Source: Scytalidium lignicola (taxonomy: Eukaryota > Ascomycota > Leotiomycetes). Taken from it: 64,000 nucleotides of DNA. The translations under genes and the position numbers were made by a program. Shown piece by piece: positions 24,247 through 36,442 of the stretch. The notes beneath the pieces were generated by a model that saw only the letters and a list, made by a program, of their open reading frames with translations, was not told the DNA's origin and searched no databases. The stretch lies in assembly GCA_002812745.2 (NCBI GenBank), contig NCSJ02000012.1, forward strand, positions 124,001 through 188,000, in the 5' to 3' direction. The stretch's first letter is position 1, and each line of letters opens with the position of its first letter.

Positions 24247-25084
24247 GTTGCGTTCGATAAAACCCTATCGTTAGAATGACTTTCCACATTAGTTTATGGG
24301 ATAGACCAACTGATCGAGACGCCTTACACAGCTTTAGCTCCAGATGCCGTAATCGCTCCGATCCCTCGCAGGAAGCACAAGCCACCCGGGTCGGCGGAAC
24401 AGGAGGCAGAAGTACCGGGATTAATTTACAATCCTCACAGGAACCAACAGACACCATAAGAACCTTAATCCTAAATATATATATAAACAGGTTCAAGCTC
24501 CCGCACGAACCCTTATTGCCAAAATATAATACAAAGTCCTCCCTTGAATTTTTCTCTCTATGGATCAGATTGCCGTGGGACCCGTGGGTGACATTGTATT
24601 ACAGTAACACAGCTCCAAAGTTTCAACTGCCAAACCGGTAAGTGGTACGTGCGCTTCAAGATCTCAGAGATCGGGATCACCCTTGGTACGTCATCGGCGC
24701 CCTGTCAAACACCTGTAGTTCCCATGCAATATCAACACTAAGACGTCAGTCAAAGAGTCGAGTTCGTCCAATGTGCCTATAAACAATCTGTCAAATTATG
24801 ATCCTTTTCATCGCCCCCTTCTACTTGCCCCATTCCACGTTGTTTTAATCTCGTATTATTTTCTGTTGAGTACTTCCGTACTCCGCCACAGTGAATTAAT
24901 TTAACGAACCCCTAATAAATTCGAGTTACGACGAAAACAGTAATCTACCCGCCCAGCTTTCAGGTGCCCATAGGTATGGACCCCAAGCTTAAATACTAAA
25001 CACGCCACGACCTCAGATCCTCATATCTCAGCATCTTTGCGCCAGCTTTTTACTTTCTTAGACTTTCTCAAGTAGCTGACCAAA
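24247..25084. other. Intergenic region, GH78 to SLM1-like gene
   Basis: No gene is seen. An alternating AT tract lies near 24472-24486, and CT-rich sequence precedes the SLM1-like start. It should contain the GH78 3' UTR and the next promoter. Confidence 0.6.
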
Positions 25085-26770
25085 ATGAACAGAAAACCTA
25101 GCGGCATGGCCGAAGCTGCAGAGCTGCCCACCAGGCAGTTCTCAGGCATGAGCGTCAACAGCAATGACGCTGTGCCTGTTACGAATCCCATGAATGTAAA
25201 TATGCTTCTTCCTTGTCTACGAACATCAATTGACCTCTCTACCTGCATGCTTGGCTTCAATTGCAATTTTAAGATATTTTGTTTGTTTAACAAGTACACA
25301 TCAAGGAGAATTCAGGGGCAATGCGAAAAGTAAGCTAATCCACACTGTATAGACACCAGAGCTCTTGCAGGAACGACTGCAGGCTTGGAAGCATGCTGTG
25401 GGGTACTTAGAGGAGTATATTGGTGCTACGCAGAAAGTCCACCACGCGCATTCTAAGGAGTACGAGAAGGTCTTAAAGGTATGTTTGATTCTAGGATGTC
25501 TTTACCTTGACCTTTAGATGCTGATTATGGAAACAGACAATTCAAAATCCACTCAAGGAAGGGCATCATTTCGATCAGAGCTTGGGCGGTGTTGCAGGAC
25601 TTTTTGAGAACATTAGGCAAAATACGCAGGTATGCAATTTGCTAACTATAGTTTTGTTAGATCTAGAGGGAAGGCAGGCTAATGAATGTTTAGGGCATCA
25701 TAAACTCGCACCTTGAAACCGAGAAAAATATCAAAGGCTCTGTGCTCCCTATCCTCGACCGTCTACACAAGGAAATAAAGGCCAAGGCGAAGGAACTTGA
25801 ATCGGGCATTGGTAAGACGGCAAAGGATGTCGAAAAGTCCCGCAACACAACTCAAAAACACATTGAGCTTCTTGGCACACATACTGCTGGATATGACTCC
25901 AGCGCACACAGGCTCAATGCTCAGGATGACCCATATGTTATCCGTCGTGGTGTATTACACCGACTGAACAAGCAGATCATGGAGGAGAATAATCATCGCC
26001 GTGACATCATTGCTGTACAGAATAACTTTGGGACATTCGAGGCCCATGTTGTTGAGGTCATACAGCAAAGTCTAGCCTCCTTTAACCAGTTCGTTAGTGC
26101 TCAGGCTCAGAAGACCGGCCTCATCTACGCAGATATGTTGGCAACAGCCCAGCACGTCCCACCCGATTTCGAGTGGATAAATTTCATGTCTAGATCAGCA
26201 GACAAGCTCATCGACCCCGCTGCTCCAGATCGCAGTATCGATAGTGTTTCCTTCCCGAATGAGAGCCATAGGAGTACAAAGCCTCTCGTCGAAGGCACGC
26301 TGGAAAGGAAAAGCAGAAACAAGCTGAGTTTGGCCGGGTATTCTTCCGGATACTACGTCGTCACGCCATCCAAATTTTTCCACGAGTTCAAAGACACGGA
26401 TAACTTCCGTCGTGACCCAGTCCCAGAGCTATCCATCTACCTCCCGGACGCAGTAATCGGCGCCGTGAGCGGCGACAAGTTCAACATCAAGGGTAAAGAT
26501 TTAAGTGGCGGCATGGGTGCCAAATTATCTGGTTCCTCGGAAGTGAGCTTCAAAGCCCGTTCTCCTGCTGATGCACAGAAGTGGCACGATATCATCACTA
26601 AGAGTACCTCTGCTTCTATAGCTGCAATGCCTATCAACACCAACGTTGCGGGTATAACTGGCGGATCAGTCGCCAGCACCCCTGTGGGTATTACTCCCAC
26701 AAGCGCAGGTGGGCAGACAACAGGTATCGCTCCAGTTGTTACTCCTGTAGCAGAAAAGGACGCCAAATAA
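25085..26770 (+). CDS. SLM1-type BAR/PH domain protein
   Basis: Yeast Slm1/Slm2 bind PI(4,5)P2 at eisosomes and carry signals to and from TORC2 during membrane stress. Exons are 25085-25195, 25353-25478, 25537-25629 and 25694-26770 (468 residues), all GT-AG, phase 0 at each junction. After a polar N-terminus of about 37 residues, a helical F-BAR-like region spans roughly 38-290, rich in charged heptads (LQERLQAWKHAVGYLEEYI, KAKAKELESGIGKTAKDVEK). A PH domain at about 308-416 starts at GTLERKSRN, passes through YYVVTPSKFFHEFKD, and ends with SPADAQKWHDIITKS. The C-terminal 50 residues are Thr/Gly/Val-rich and disordered. The BAR-PH order and the motif spacing match the SLM family. A gene number (SLM1 or SLM2) cannot be assigned because most filamentous fungi have a different paralogue count. 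Confidence 0.88.
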
Positions 26771-27739
26771 TGGAGGAAAGTTCAAGCCAATAAATCTAAC
26801 TATTGAAAATGTCCCTCCTCTTTTTTAAAAAAAATCGAAAAGGAAGAAAACACTACTCCTTTCCTCTCTTCTACCATGCTTTCTTGCAAATGATTTTCCG
26901 AAACAGCNAAAAAAAGGATGAGCTGGAGAAATAATATATAATTTCTATTATTTTAGTTTTGGGCAGGAAATGATAATTTTTTTTCTCCATTCTTTTTCTA
27001 TGTATTAGGAGATAAATTAATGCCCTTCGATGAATTTACTTCTTGTCTGCGTCTGCATGCCCTCCCAACTTGCAGGGGTTTATTATTGTTATTATTTGGA
27101 GCACATCATTCAGCTGTGAAGGGAATTGTAACCTCATTTTTTCTTCTTTTGCATGTGATGGTTAATTAGCTAGCAAAGATGAAATTTTTCACATGAAGAC
27201 CATAGACACCATGTTAGCGATTTATCACGTTAAAACATAACCCAATTATCTCGTCGCGATGATATAACAGTTCAAAACTGTATTTGTATATACATAACTC
27301 GAGACACGTGTGTATACATGATATCTTCTTCTCCGAGCGGGAAAATAAACAAATCTTTGGCAGGGAAGAAGAAGAAAAAACAATAGCTTCTGCCTTTGTT
27401 TCGCCAGCAGAAAGAGGTATCCTATTTGAAAAAGAAATGAAAAATGGTTCCTAATCCCGACCTGAAAACGCCATGATTCCCAAATCCCGTAGACACGATA
27501 CGAAATCTATATATGTACCCTCCGTGAAGATCCTAATAATGCGCCATTTGCCAAGTCCCAAGCCCAAGCCGCACCAAGGCGGCATGCAATGCTAATTTCA
27601 TTTCCTGGTGCTTCGCCAAATAAGTCAAATGCGAAAACGGATTAAAAACCTATGTGATTCTTGATAAATCAGGCTTCTAGGTATAATATACCCAGTCTCC
27701 AAACCTAGCGCAAACTTTCATTCATTATTCTTCGTAACC
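26771..27739. other. Intergenic region between convergent genes
   Basis: No gene is seen. The stretch is rich in A and T homopolymers, holds an N at 26908, and carries the 3' flanks of the SLM1-like and arrestin genes. Confidence 0.6.
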
Positions 27740-29863
27740 TCAGTGATTCCTCTGCAGAAAATGCAATCTTCTCCTTTCGTCACTGTCTCCGACATGTGCG
27801 GGCGCCGGTGGGTGTAATCCGACCAAAGTGCTAAATCTGCCACCAGTACTACTCCTGTGCGGATGCCTAAGTCTCTCTCCAGTATTCGCTTCCAAAACTC
27901 CAGCTAGGTTCGCATCCAGACTTCTATGTCTATCCGTGAAATTCGATACTGCTGATGGTGAAACTGGTGCAGTGAAGGCTCGCTCCGGACTCGGTGGAGC
28001 AGAGATAGCCGCGTCGTAGTTTGGTAAAGCATCGTTGATATTAATACCTCTTATTGGGGCCTTCAAGGCGGTACCATATGAAGGAACCTTGCTTAGTTCC
28101 GAGAAGTCGGCGTAATCGATTTCCAAGTTTTCTGGTGTATGATGTCCGGAACNGGGGTGTGTGGATGTGAGATGAATGAGGACTATCTTCTTCGGAAGTT
28201 CGACGGGAGAGCGGGTTTGATTGAGGAGCAGAAGTGGGAGTGTTCTGGCTGCTGTTGATGTGAGCATGGTGGGGATGGAAAGGAGTATTGCCTCCAGAGT
28301 TCGCTCCAGGGCCGCGATATGGTACGGTACGGTGGCGGGGATCAACATCGAGATTTTGAAGCATAGATGTCAGGGTAGCAGGTGGAATGGCGCCGTTGCC
28401 ATTGCTCGCAGTATTGCTTGCAGTATTGTCTACTGCCAGATCTTCGTGAGATCCTCGACGAGATAGGGCGTTGAATGGAGTGTTCATTCCGGATTGAGGG
28501 GCGGGTGTCATGAGTCCAGATGTGTCAAAGTCGGCGTAAAGTTGATCAAGAACGTGTTCGCCATATAAGGGCGGTGCGTGCGATGCAATGTCTGCAGCCG
28601 TTAGGTTTAATGGTGTTTGATCTACAACACATCCGTCTTCAGTAAGAGGCATATTGGGAGAGATGAAGATCGTAATTGGAAGAGTCGCACGAAGCTGCAA
28701 TCTGTTAGTTTGAAGAGCCCTTCTAACGTTGGAAAATGAATCATACCTCCGATACGTGACCATCAGGATTATGTAGCATAATATTGAACTTGACCTTATG
28801 CTTGATCCTGATACCCGACATATCTACGTCTTGCATGCACTTGCTCAGTCTCTTTGGTAAGGGTAGCCACTGGGTCAGTATCCAACCATCTTGCCCTTCG
28901 TCATTCAATATATCCCGATAATTGTCCTCCGTCAGCTCGAACTGCCAGTTTTCAATGTGTCTCGTGTTCTTATGGAATATCTCTCCTCCCATTGCCGACA
29001 CTGAAGGAATCGAGAACTCTTGGAGCTCTTGCAGCTGAACCTTGATAAGGCCTATTCTCAATCCCTTTAGTAAAGAGGTAAATTGCATCTCCAGCTGAAT
29101 CGATGTTCCAAAAACAATTGCCTTCTGCGGGATAATGAGCTGATACTCGATCTTATTCGGCCAAACGTTCTCCACCGTCATAGCATGCGCTAATTCCAGC
29201 GCGGAAGGATCCAAAGTCCTTACTATCCTCACGGGCTTGTAAGCGTGCAAGTCGTACGCCAATTTTCCTCTCGCCACCGTAGCCTTTAACTTATATATGA
29301 CATGGCTCTCCGAAAGACCTTCCACACTCTCTCTAAAGGACCCTGGTATCACGAGCTCGAAAGGCCACTCATAGTTCCCGGCAGGTAATATCATTCCCTT
29401 CGAAGAGCTTGACCCGCCGCTTCCACTCACAAACGGTGGCCATCGATGGCTGAAGATCTCAGTGGTTCGATCGACACGATTGCTAGCGACACCGGTGGGG
29501 GTTACTCTTTGCTCACTCCAGCTGTCAGAAACGGCTGTCAGCCGCAGAGAAGTCATGGGAAATTCATGACAGGCATCACTCACCCAACTTTCAGTTCCCC
29601 AGTCATTCGTAGATGCACGTCTTCGATCTTGAGAGCGGAGGGAAGACATAACACGACTACACCTTTAAGCATCTGGCTTGCAGCCTCATTTTCACTTCCT
29701 CGGAGGACAATGACTTGATTATCCAGCCTGGAATATAGAATGTTAGTAAGGCACACTGTTTTTTCTTTCTTTTCTCTCTCTTAGATTTCTTCAGTGAGGC
29801 CTACCTAATTTCGAATAACGTCACACTGGTCCTACCAGTAACTCCACTGAAAAAACTAGGCAT
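27740..29863 (-). CDS. CreD/Rod1-type arrestin-related trafficking adaptor
   Basis: These alpha-arrestins recruit a HECT ubiquitin ligase (Rsp5/HulA) to plasma-membrane transporters, linking nutrient state to endocytosis; Aspergillus CreD takes part in carbon catabolite control. Minus-strand exons are 29805-29863, 29584-29727, 28747-29521 and 27740-28694. An N at 28153 breaks the last exon; skipping it restores frame and gives 643 residues. The arrestin N domain begins MPSFFSGVTGRTSVTLFEIR and contains GNYEWPFELVIPGSFRESVEG. The arrestin C domain includes SALELAHAMTVENVWPNKIEY, FGTSIQLEMQ and PKRLSKCMQD, and ends in LRATLPITIFISPN. In the disordered tail APPLYGE is a PPxY motif and LPNY an LPxY-like one, the expected WW-domain ligands. 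The motif series matches CreD closely, though Rod1/Art4 naming is equally possible. Confidence 0.88.
28153..28153. other. Spurious N causing frameshift in arrestin gene
   Basis: The N precedes a G4 run. Reading across it changes frame; omitting it gives a continuous coding sequence (HTPRSGHHTPE) to the natural stop. Confidence 0.8.
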
Positions 29864-32847
29864 TTTGTGCACGAATTCTTGTCATGTGTTGAAAAATGGG
29901 TCTGAATTCCAGTTCTCGAACTCCAATCCAGAAGTCAATGCAATTAACAACAGGAGAGTCGGACAGTTTATACCACGGACAAACTGAAGAACCGATTTCC
30001 TGGAGCCTCGGAAGCCCAGGGTATCACAAGGACCAGGAGCGATCGATTAGATGGGAGCCGATGGTACAGGCCAGGCGACAAGGCTAATCCCCGAAACGAA
30101 CGAAATGCACAAAGACCGTACACAAAAAGACGCTTGCAAACAAAAACTGCGGAGATGCTATTCTACCGGTGTGGTGTGAAGAGACGTGGTAATTACGAGA
30201 CCAGATTTATTGGGAGAGTCGAGTCGTCCGTATGCAGAGTTGTTGTACGTAGGGACAAATTGAGCGAATGTCTGGTCACCACCCACGGGACAGATCAGCA
30301 AAAGCCACCAGCAGCAGCAGTAATTAGCAAAACTGGCTGAGTGACCTCACTGCAAGGAAGGAAGGATTGGACGAGGTGCAGGTTATGTCGTGTGCGAGCA
30401 AACAAGCAGAGCAAGTAAGCAGACAAGGAATAACGATGTCGCAGCAAACAGGAATAGAAGCCGATTCGGATCCTAGGCTGAACAAACGAGTTTGGTAGCC
30501 AAGACAAAGGACTTCTTTCGTGTTTTGGACAGAAAGAGGCTTGGAGAGTAGGAGAAGAGGGGGGAAAGAATAAATGAAGAAGAGAGGGAGAAGGTGAGCG
30601 ATGAAGTAATTGATGTGCCACCGGTCTACCCCCCCTTCACTTTTTACCCGTACCCGTTTGGAAGGGAATGGCGCTGAGCGGGAAAGGAAAAAAAACCGAT
30701 CTGGCGATAAGGGAAAGATGAGCTGTCCAGGGTACAGTAGGCTGAGAGGCGTGAGGCGTGCGAGGTGACGGAGGAGCCACATTATTGCGTGCCAGTGATG
30801 TGGGTGGTTTGCTGGTGGTGGTTGCTTGGTGGTGCTGGTGGTGCTCACTTGTGTCAGCCCAGACCGGCGTCCTTTTCGGTGGCGGACCGGGATCCACCGG
30901 CAGGTACCTCCACCTACAACGCCCAGCGGAAAGGTACAAAGCAGGAGCCTCGGGGCGAGGGGCAATGGGCAGCGAAAAGAGACGAAAAAGCTACTGTGGT
31001 AAAATGACGAGTGAGCCTCGGACGGTTATCGGGATAGGATTCTAGTAGACCATTTCCCAATCACNTTTTTTTACGACGCAAGCTGACATTTCCTAGTGAA
31101 CAACAATAATTGACGACTGAACAATCAATCCTCTCCATGGATTGAGCAGCGCGCTCTTGCGGTGCGGTTCAGCCCTGAAAGGGACGCTCACATCACATCG
31201 CATCACATAATTAAGGACGCAGCCCAGCCGCTGGCGCTGCCAAACCTCAAGCCTTCCCGTCCGAGGACATGTTTCCATGTGATGAAGGGTCTGGATCACA
31301 TTCACCTTATTCGGCGGCATCACATGGGAGAAGACTTCCCTGTGTTTTTGTTGATACAGTATTATGCTTCCATCTAGATGTCATGCCATCACCATGATGA
31401 ATAGCGTAGTGGAGACCTACCGTGGGTGCGTGGGTACTTGTTCCAGGGCCGGATTTACGAGTGGTGGGCCTTTAGTTAGTGGGTAGTGGGTACTTTCTGG
31501 GATAGCAGTAAGTTAACGTTATTCCGGCGCTGGTGCCACCCAAAGTTGAGCCAGTCGTGCCAGCCAGTCAAGTACCGATGACTTCCAGAACATGCGCGAC
31601 GATACCCGGGGGTAAACTTTTAGGCGGCCGTAGCAGCTTGGTCGGGTCCCGGCACCGGCGTGAAAGATAATTGCTGGGTACTGTGGTACATGTACGGTAC
31701 GAATCCAGGCGAGTGCAGGTTACCATCTACAGCAACCCCTTACCCTTTCTGCATTTGCTACACGATAACTTTCTGGGATGACTGTGCAGCCACCTGAGCG
31801 CTACTGAAGAATATGTGACTGCACCGCCGCTAAATCAAGGTTGTGCATTAATCCGATCATCTCCCGGCTAGGTGGGTTGCAGTTTCAATGCAAAAGGCTG
31901 ATCGTTAAAGAACGGAACTCCATGCTCTGTGGCTCTGGCTATAAATATATGTCACGAGAAAGAATGGGAATATTTACTGCAGTAAGTCCCCATCTACCAT
32001 TACAAGGGAAGAATAGGCAAAGCATACCTGTTTCTATGGAACCCAGGTAGAACGATCTGAAGGCAACCATAAGGCTGAGTACTGCAAAGTAAAAATAGGG
32101 ATCTTTCAACACGAGCCATCCTATCTATTATTGTTATCCTGTATTACTACAGTACAGTACGCCGCACCGCCATACCGTATTACCGTGCTGTACTATGCTG
32201 TATTAACGGTACACTACGCATACGCCACACCAACCCGCACCGTAAACTTGCAGTAGGTCAAGGTACGAGAAGTCTTTGAGCCTGAAGATCGATCCGTGCC
32301 ATCCAATGGGTCCCTTATCTTCTTCCACCTCTTTACCCTCTATCAAATTTCCTCCATGCGGCATGACCCCCACTCAGCCCCCCCCGAAAAACGGCGACCC
32401 ATACACATAAAACAAAGACAAAAGGTCCCCTTTATCTAATCCCGCAACCATCTAGTTTTGAAGAAGCGGTATGTATCTTGGTATCTTATTAAGGCAAAAA
32501 TAGAGGCATATGGAGCTCGGAGGTTAGCCGAACTTGCTTAGATTCCCATCCACCATCCAGTGAGGCGTCGTGACCGGTGCGCATGTCACTAGCAATGAAA
32601 CAAAAATGCCGGAAAGAGAAAGAGAAAGTGGATTTGTTGAGCGCTGCTTATCTTCCCAACCTCGGGTTACCTTATTCCCATTTGGAGTTTCCGTATCAAA
32701 NTTTTTTTTTTGTGTTTCTTAATCTGCTTTTGGCCTGTGATTTCTAACTTCAAAGCTCCATTATCATCACTTTGATGGAACCACGATTGTCAACGAGTGG
32801 ATTCTATCAATCAACAACAACAACAGGACCACTTAAAGATCCAACTG

Positions 32848-32870
32848 ATGCATGCATGTATGCATGCATG
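32848..32870. repeat. ATGC-alternating near-palindrome
   Basis: A run of overlapping ATGCATG units forms a near-perfect inverted repeat directly before the AG microsatellite. It is simple sequence. Confidence 0.6.
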
Positions 32871-32872
32871 AA

Positions 32873-32874
<2 letters not shown>

Positions 32875-32909
<35 letters not shown>
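32875..32909. repeat. (AG)n microsatellite
   Basis: About seventeen AG dinucleotides in a row in non-coding sequence. It would be a usable polymorphic marker if the assembled length is right. Confidence 0.9.
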
Positions 32910-32910
<1 letters not shown>

Positions 32911-34431
32911 GGGTTCATGCAAATGTTACAGTACCATCATCTATCTACCACTCCTACTACAGTATTCTGGGTTTTGTCCTTTCCTGCAACCCATTTTGGC
33001 GCGAGGGACGGGGATCTACGTTAAGCTTTTTTTTCTTTCTGCTGTTGGTTCACGGTACCGTACCGGTAGATTCCTCGCTAGGATTCACGTACAGATACGC
33101 GTAAACCCGGCAAACGACACAGTAAATGCAGCAAAATGCAAAATGCAAGCCCAAAGGCTGCTACTGTATCCACTACATAGTTGCAGAAGTTCGCCCTCCC
33201 GCCACAGAGGGCCACTTTTCTTCCTTCTGTGGTTACAACCCTTCTTAGTAAGACAGGCTTATGCCGCATGTAGGGATGTGGATACCCTTATCAAGGAAAG
33301 AACCGCGACGGGATAAGGAACGGTCATCCCACGGAAAATTGTTTTGAATGGAACCGGGTCTAGATGTACGGAAGTACAAGAAGAATGGAGATTATATCGG
33401 GACTGATATGGATACCCTTTGGGTATCAATCTTCTGTTGGGACTCGAAAAATGATGGTGTGCAACCAAGTAAAATTATGAAGCACATTCTTCTCTTTCCC
33501 TCTGCTATTCGTAGGTTATTTGATACTTATGGGTAGAAGAAAATTTTCGACGTCCAAATTGCGTCATCAAACACTGGGAAGAAAAGGGTGGTTCCCCCTT
33601 GTTTGGCAGGTAGGGTTCCCATGGTTATGTTATTTGCTGCCCTTGATAAAACAGAAGAACAACATATACCATTCTGGGCTTTCCGTTCGGTACCTTAAAT
33701 ACCTCACACGTGCCTCATCCAACCGCACTCAACACACCCACCTCGCGNCTTGGCATTTAAAGATTATCGGTTCATTGTTTATGGGGCATAAAAGACAAGC
33801 CGGCGGAACCTCAGGCCATAATCAATTTTCTAAAGAGCACGTATCAGAACGGAGAAGGCTTGAATTTAATTAATGGAACAAAAAATAATTAATACGGTAC
33901 TCCGTCTCCGATTGATAACTAAGTTATTTATTCTTTCCTTCCCGTCGGCCTCATTATTTTCCTCCTGCTCCTTTTCCCCCTTGAACTATTCGGAGAATTT
34001 GAACCGCGAACAGGCGGGACTCCCCACCAGCTTTCCATATGTCATATTCCGCGGTTAATAAGTAAGAGGAGGGGTTCAGCAATTGCCGGAGCTGTGCTGT
34101 GTTTGCGACACAGGGGTTTACAGAAGCTGATTTCATTTTCATGCCTCGCTCGATCGATAAAAGCATAATTATGGCATGATACTGGTAGAATATGGGCGGC
34201 CTCAAAACTAATGTGTTGATCACAAGGGGACCTCGGACCGCGTCAGACTTCCAGATCTAGAAAGCTCTGGATATATGTATTTCCATCCGGCTCGTTACAG
34301 TATCTACTTGTAAACAAGACAACTTGAATCTCCTGACTTTCTCCCCCGGATTGCGGAGGTTGCATTAAGAGTTGGTGTGTAAATTGTTCCTTTTGGTGTA
34401 ATTTGCTTCATAAAATATTATTATTACTTCT

Positions 34432-34445
34432 GTACAGTACTGTAC
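34432..34445. repeat. 14 bp perfect palindrome GTACAGTACTGTAC
   Basis: The sequence is its own reverse complement and is followed at once by GGTACC. Related GTACAGTAC and TACGGTAC motifs recur through the gene-poor interval and near 62004-62021. Confidence 0.7.
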
Positions 34446-34573
34446 GGTACCACCATTCATGGGAAAGATTTGATCCACCNAAACGCCGCCATAAACCTCA
34501 TGACATAGGACATGCGACATGGATTAAGAGTCAGGACATCTGCAACAGCGCAGCTCTGGCAATAAGAATATCC

Positions 34574-36442
34574 TTATGTCCTTGGCGTCAACGCAACCTT
34601 GACTCCGTTCCCGGAGGATAACGTTAAAGCAAGTTGCTCAACCCATTGCGTCTCATCGCGATTCTCGATACCGCCAAATTCTTGTAGTAGTCTCACGATG
34701 GTGTAACTTGCCTCTGTCAGCGCAAATTGCTGTCCGACACAGATTCTGGGGCCTCCATTAAATGGTAAGTAGCCCCACCCCGGCCTGAGCGGAGGATCTG
34801 TCGCTTCCCAGCGCTCGGGTTTGAACTCTTCAGCGTCGGATCCGAATATATCTTTTCTCCGATGCATCGCGTAGACGGAGTAGGCTACGATTCCGCCTTT
34901 GGGGATGAACACAGGGCTAAGACCATCTGGGCCTCCACCATGTGGGATTGTAGTTGCCTTGTTAGCAAAGCGAGCATTACTTGGTACGACAGGATAGAGA
35001 CGCAGGCCTGAGTTGTGAGGTCAGCGACAGTATGATATGCAGGGCCGCAGAGGTCTTACATTCGTTCAACAAATTTCTCAGGTACCTCATGTTTCGTAAG
35101 GTATCGTAATCGGGTTTCTGACCATACAATTCATCTACCTCAGCCTTCAAATTCTCCCAGATATCTGGGCGGCGAGCCAAGACGTGGAAAGTGTTGCTAA
35201 GTAGGCCAGCCGTCGTATCTCGTCCCGCTAGGAGAATATTCAGCAGTTCACTAGGTTTGCAGTCAGCATTTAGTTCCGATGAGCTTTTGATTCGTGAACG
35301 GAAAGCTATGAAAAGCAAAAAGTTGGTTTTATGTGATGGGTTACGGTAGAGAAGATAGTCCCAGAAAGGGGACTTGATCTAGATCCAGCAGAACAAAGGT
35401 TGGTAGGGGGATTCTACTCACTCTCGAATGCGCTTAGGATCTCTCGTGGCTTTCACCATCTCATTTAAAAAGATATACTTATGCACATGTTCCTTTCCAT
35501 CAATAATCTTCTCGGTATCATCAGAAGCAGTTTGCTCAAGGGCTTTGTTCACAATCTTGTCGACAAATTCATGCACAATTCTGCACGATTGCTCGAATTC
35601 TGATTCTCTAAAGGCGAAGCGCTTTAGTGCACGATTACTCTTGTCCATTTCTTTCTGTGCCATATCAAAGGCTTTGCCGAACCGCTCAGTCTCTGACTCT
35701 CCGTCCCCGACACTACTCAGAGAATTCACGGATTGTCCGAAGAGAAATCCAGTAGCTAGGGTAAAATTAGCAGTGATATTATTCATACTCGTCTTTGGGT
35801 CACCGTACCTGAGTCCAATGTCAGTTTAAAAAAGAGAGGCTGCAGGTCAATGGTTTCTCCATTCCTGGGGATTCGGGAAATCAAATGGTTGATATGAGTC
35901 TCGAATGTCTCGAGGTCAGCTACTTGATTTCTCGTGAAATTCGGTCGAACGAGAGCCTATAGTTCCAATATCAGCATCATCCAGACCATAATTCCTGCTT
36001 GCGCAACAAGATCAAAACTGACACGCGAATGTTCCCACTGTTTGCCATCAGTAGTGAAAATCCCTTCTCCTAGCAGAGGTCCAAAGGAGTCGATCCTTTT
36101 CCCTAAACCCCAGTCTTCAAAATTCGTGGCTAGTATGGTCTTGATGATCTCGGGATCCCGAGTATTAATGAAGTGTCTACCCATCAAAACCGCGGACCAT
36201 GTGTTTCCAACAGTTTCATAGCGATTGAAGCTTGTCTCTAGGAGTTTCTTATCCTTAGCTGCCTTCACCTGGATCCGGAAGAGTCCCCATCCCAAAATGC
36301 GTTCCGACTGTGGAAGTTGCTTGCATGGCTTGCACCCGTGTGCTTTCTCGAAGCGTCGAGTCTCAAGGTATTTTGCGATCTGCTTAGAGCAATACAAAAC
36401 GACAAGTACGGCAAGGCCGATAATATAAAGCAGAGGCCACAT
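34574..36442 (-). CDS. Cytochrome P450, CYP52-like fatty acid/alkane hydroxylase
   Basis: CYP52-clan enzymes are ER-bound monooxygenases that omega-hydroxylate fatty acids or n-alkanes. Minus-strand exons are 36023-36442, 35809-35956, 35422-35755, 35060-35250 and 34574-35007 (508 residues, all GT-AG). The start at [13 protein letters not shown] gives an N-terminal membrane anchor of about 18 residues. Family marks include [29 protein letters not shown] and [16 protein letters not shown] early. The I-helix oxygen-binding motif AGRDTT is at 309-314, ExxR at 364-367 (read ECLR across an intron), PERW in the meander, and the heme loop [12 protein letters not shown] has Cys454 as thiolate ligand. 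All catalytic landmarks are intact. The subfamily is inferred; filamentous ascomycetes also have related CYP539, CYP584 and CYP655 enzymes. Confidence 0.9.

Larger units (their letters stand above)
29864..34573. other. 4.7 kb gene-poor interval
   Basis: I find no supportable gene. Open frames on both strands, including the 213-codon one at 30324-30965 (minus), are low-complexity or lack domains. The interval holds four of the window's eleven Ns (31065, 32701, 33748, 34480), an AG microsatellite and repeated GTAC-type palindromes. The first kilobase is probably the arrestin promoter and leader. The rest could hold regulatory sequence, non-coding RNA or a decayed element; none is demonstrable. 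Confidence 0.55.

Noticed and set aside
30324..30965. 213-codon minus-strand open frame in the gene-poor gap
   Set aside because: Low-complexity Leu/Ser/Pro/His-rich translation without a domain, overlapped by other frames of equal quality; probably chance in CT-rich leader DNA.
32848..32909. Possible small repeat array resembling CRISPR or a satellite
   Set aside because: Only simple dinucleotide and ATGC repeats without spacers; a microsatellite in a fungal genome.
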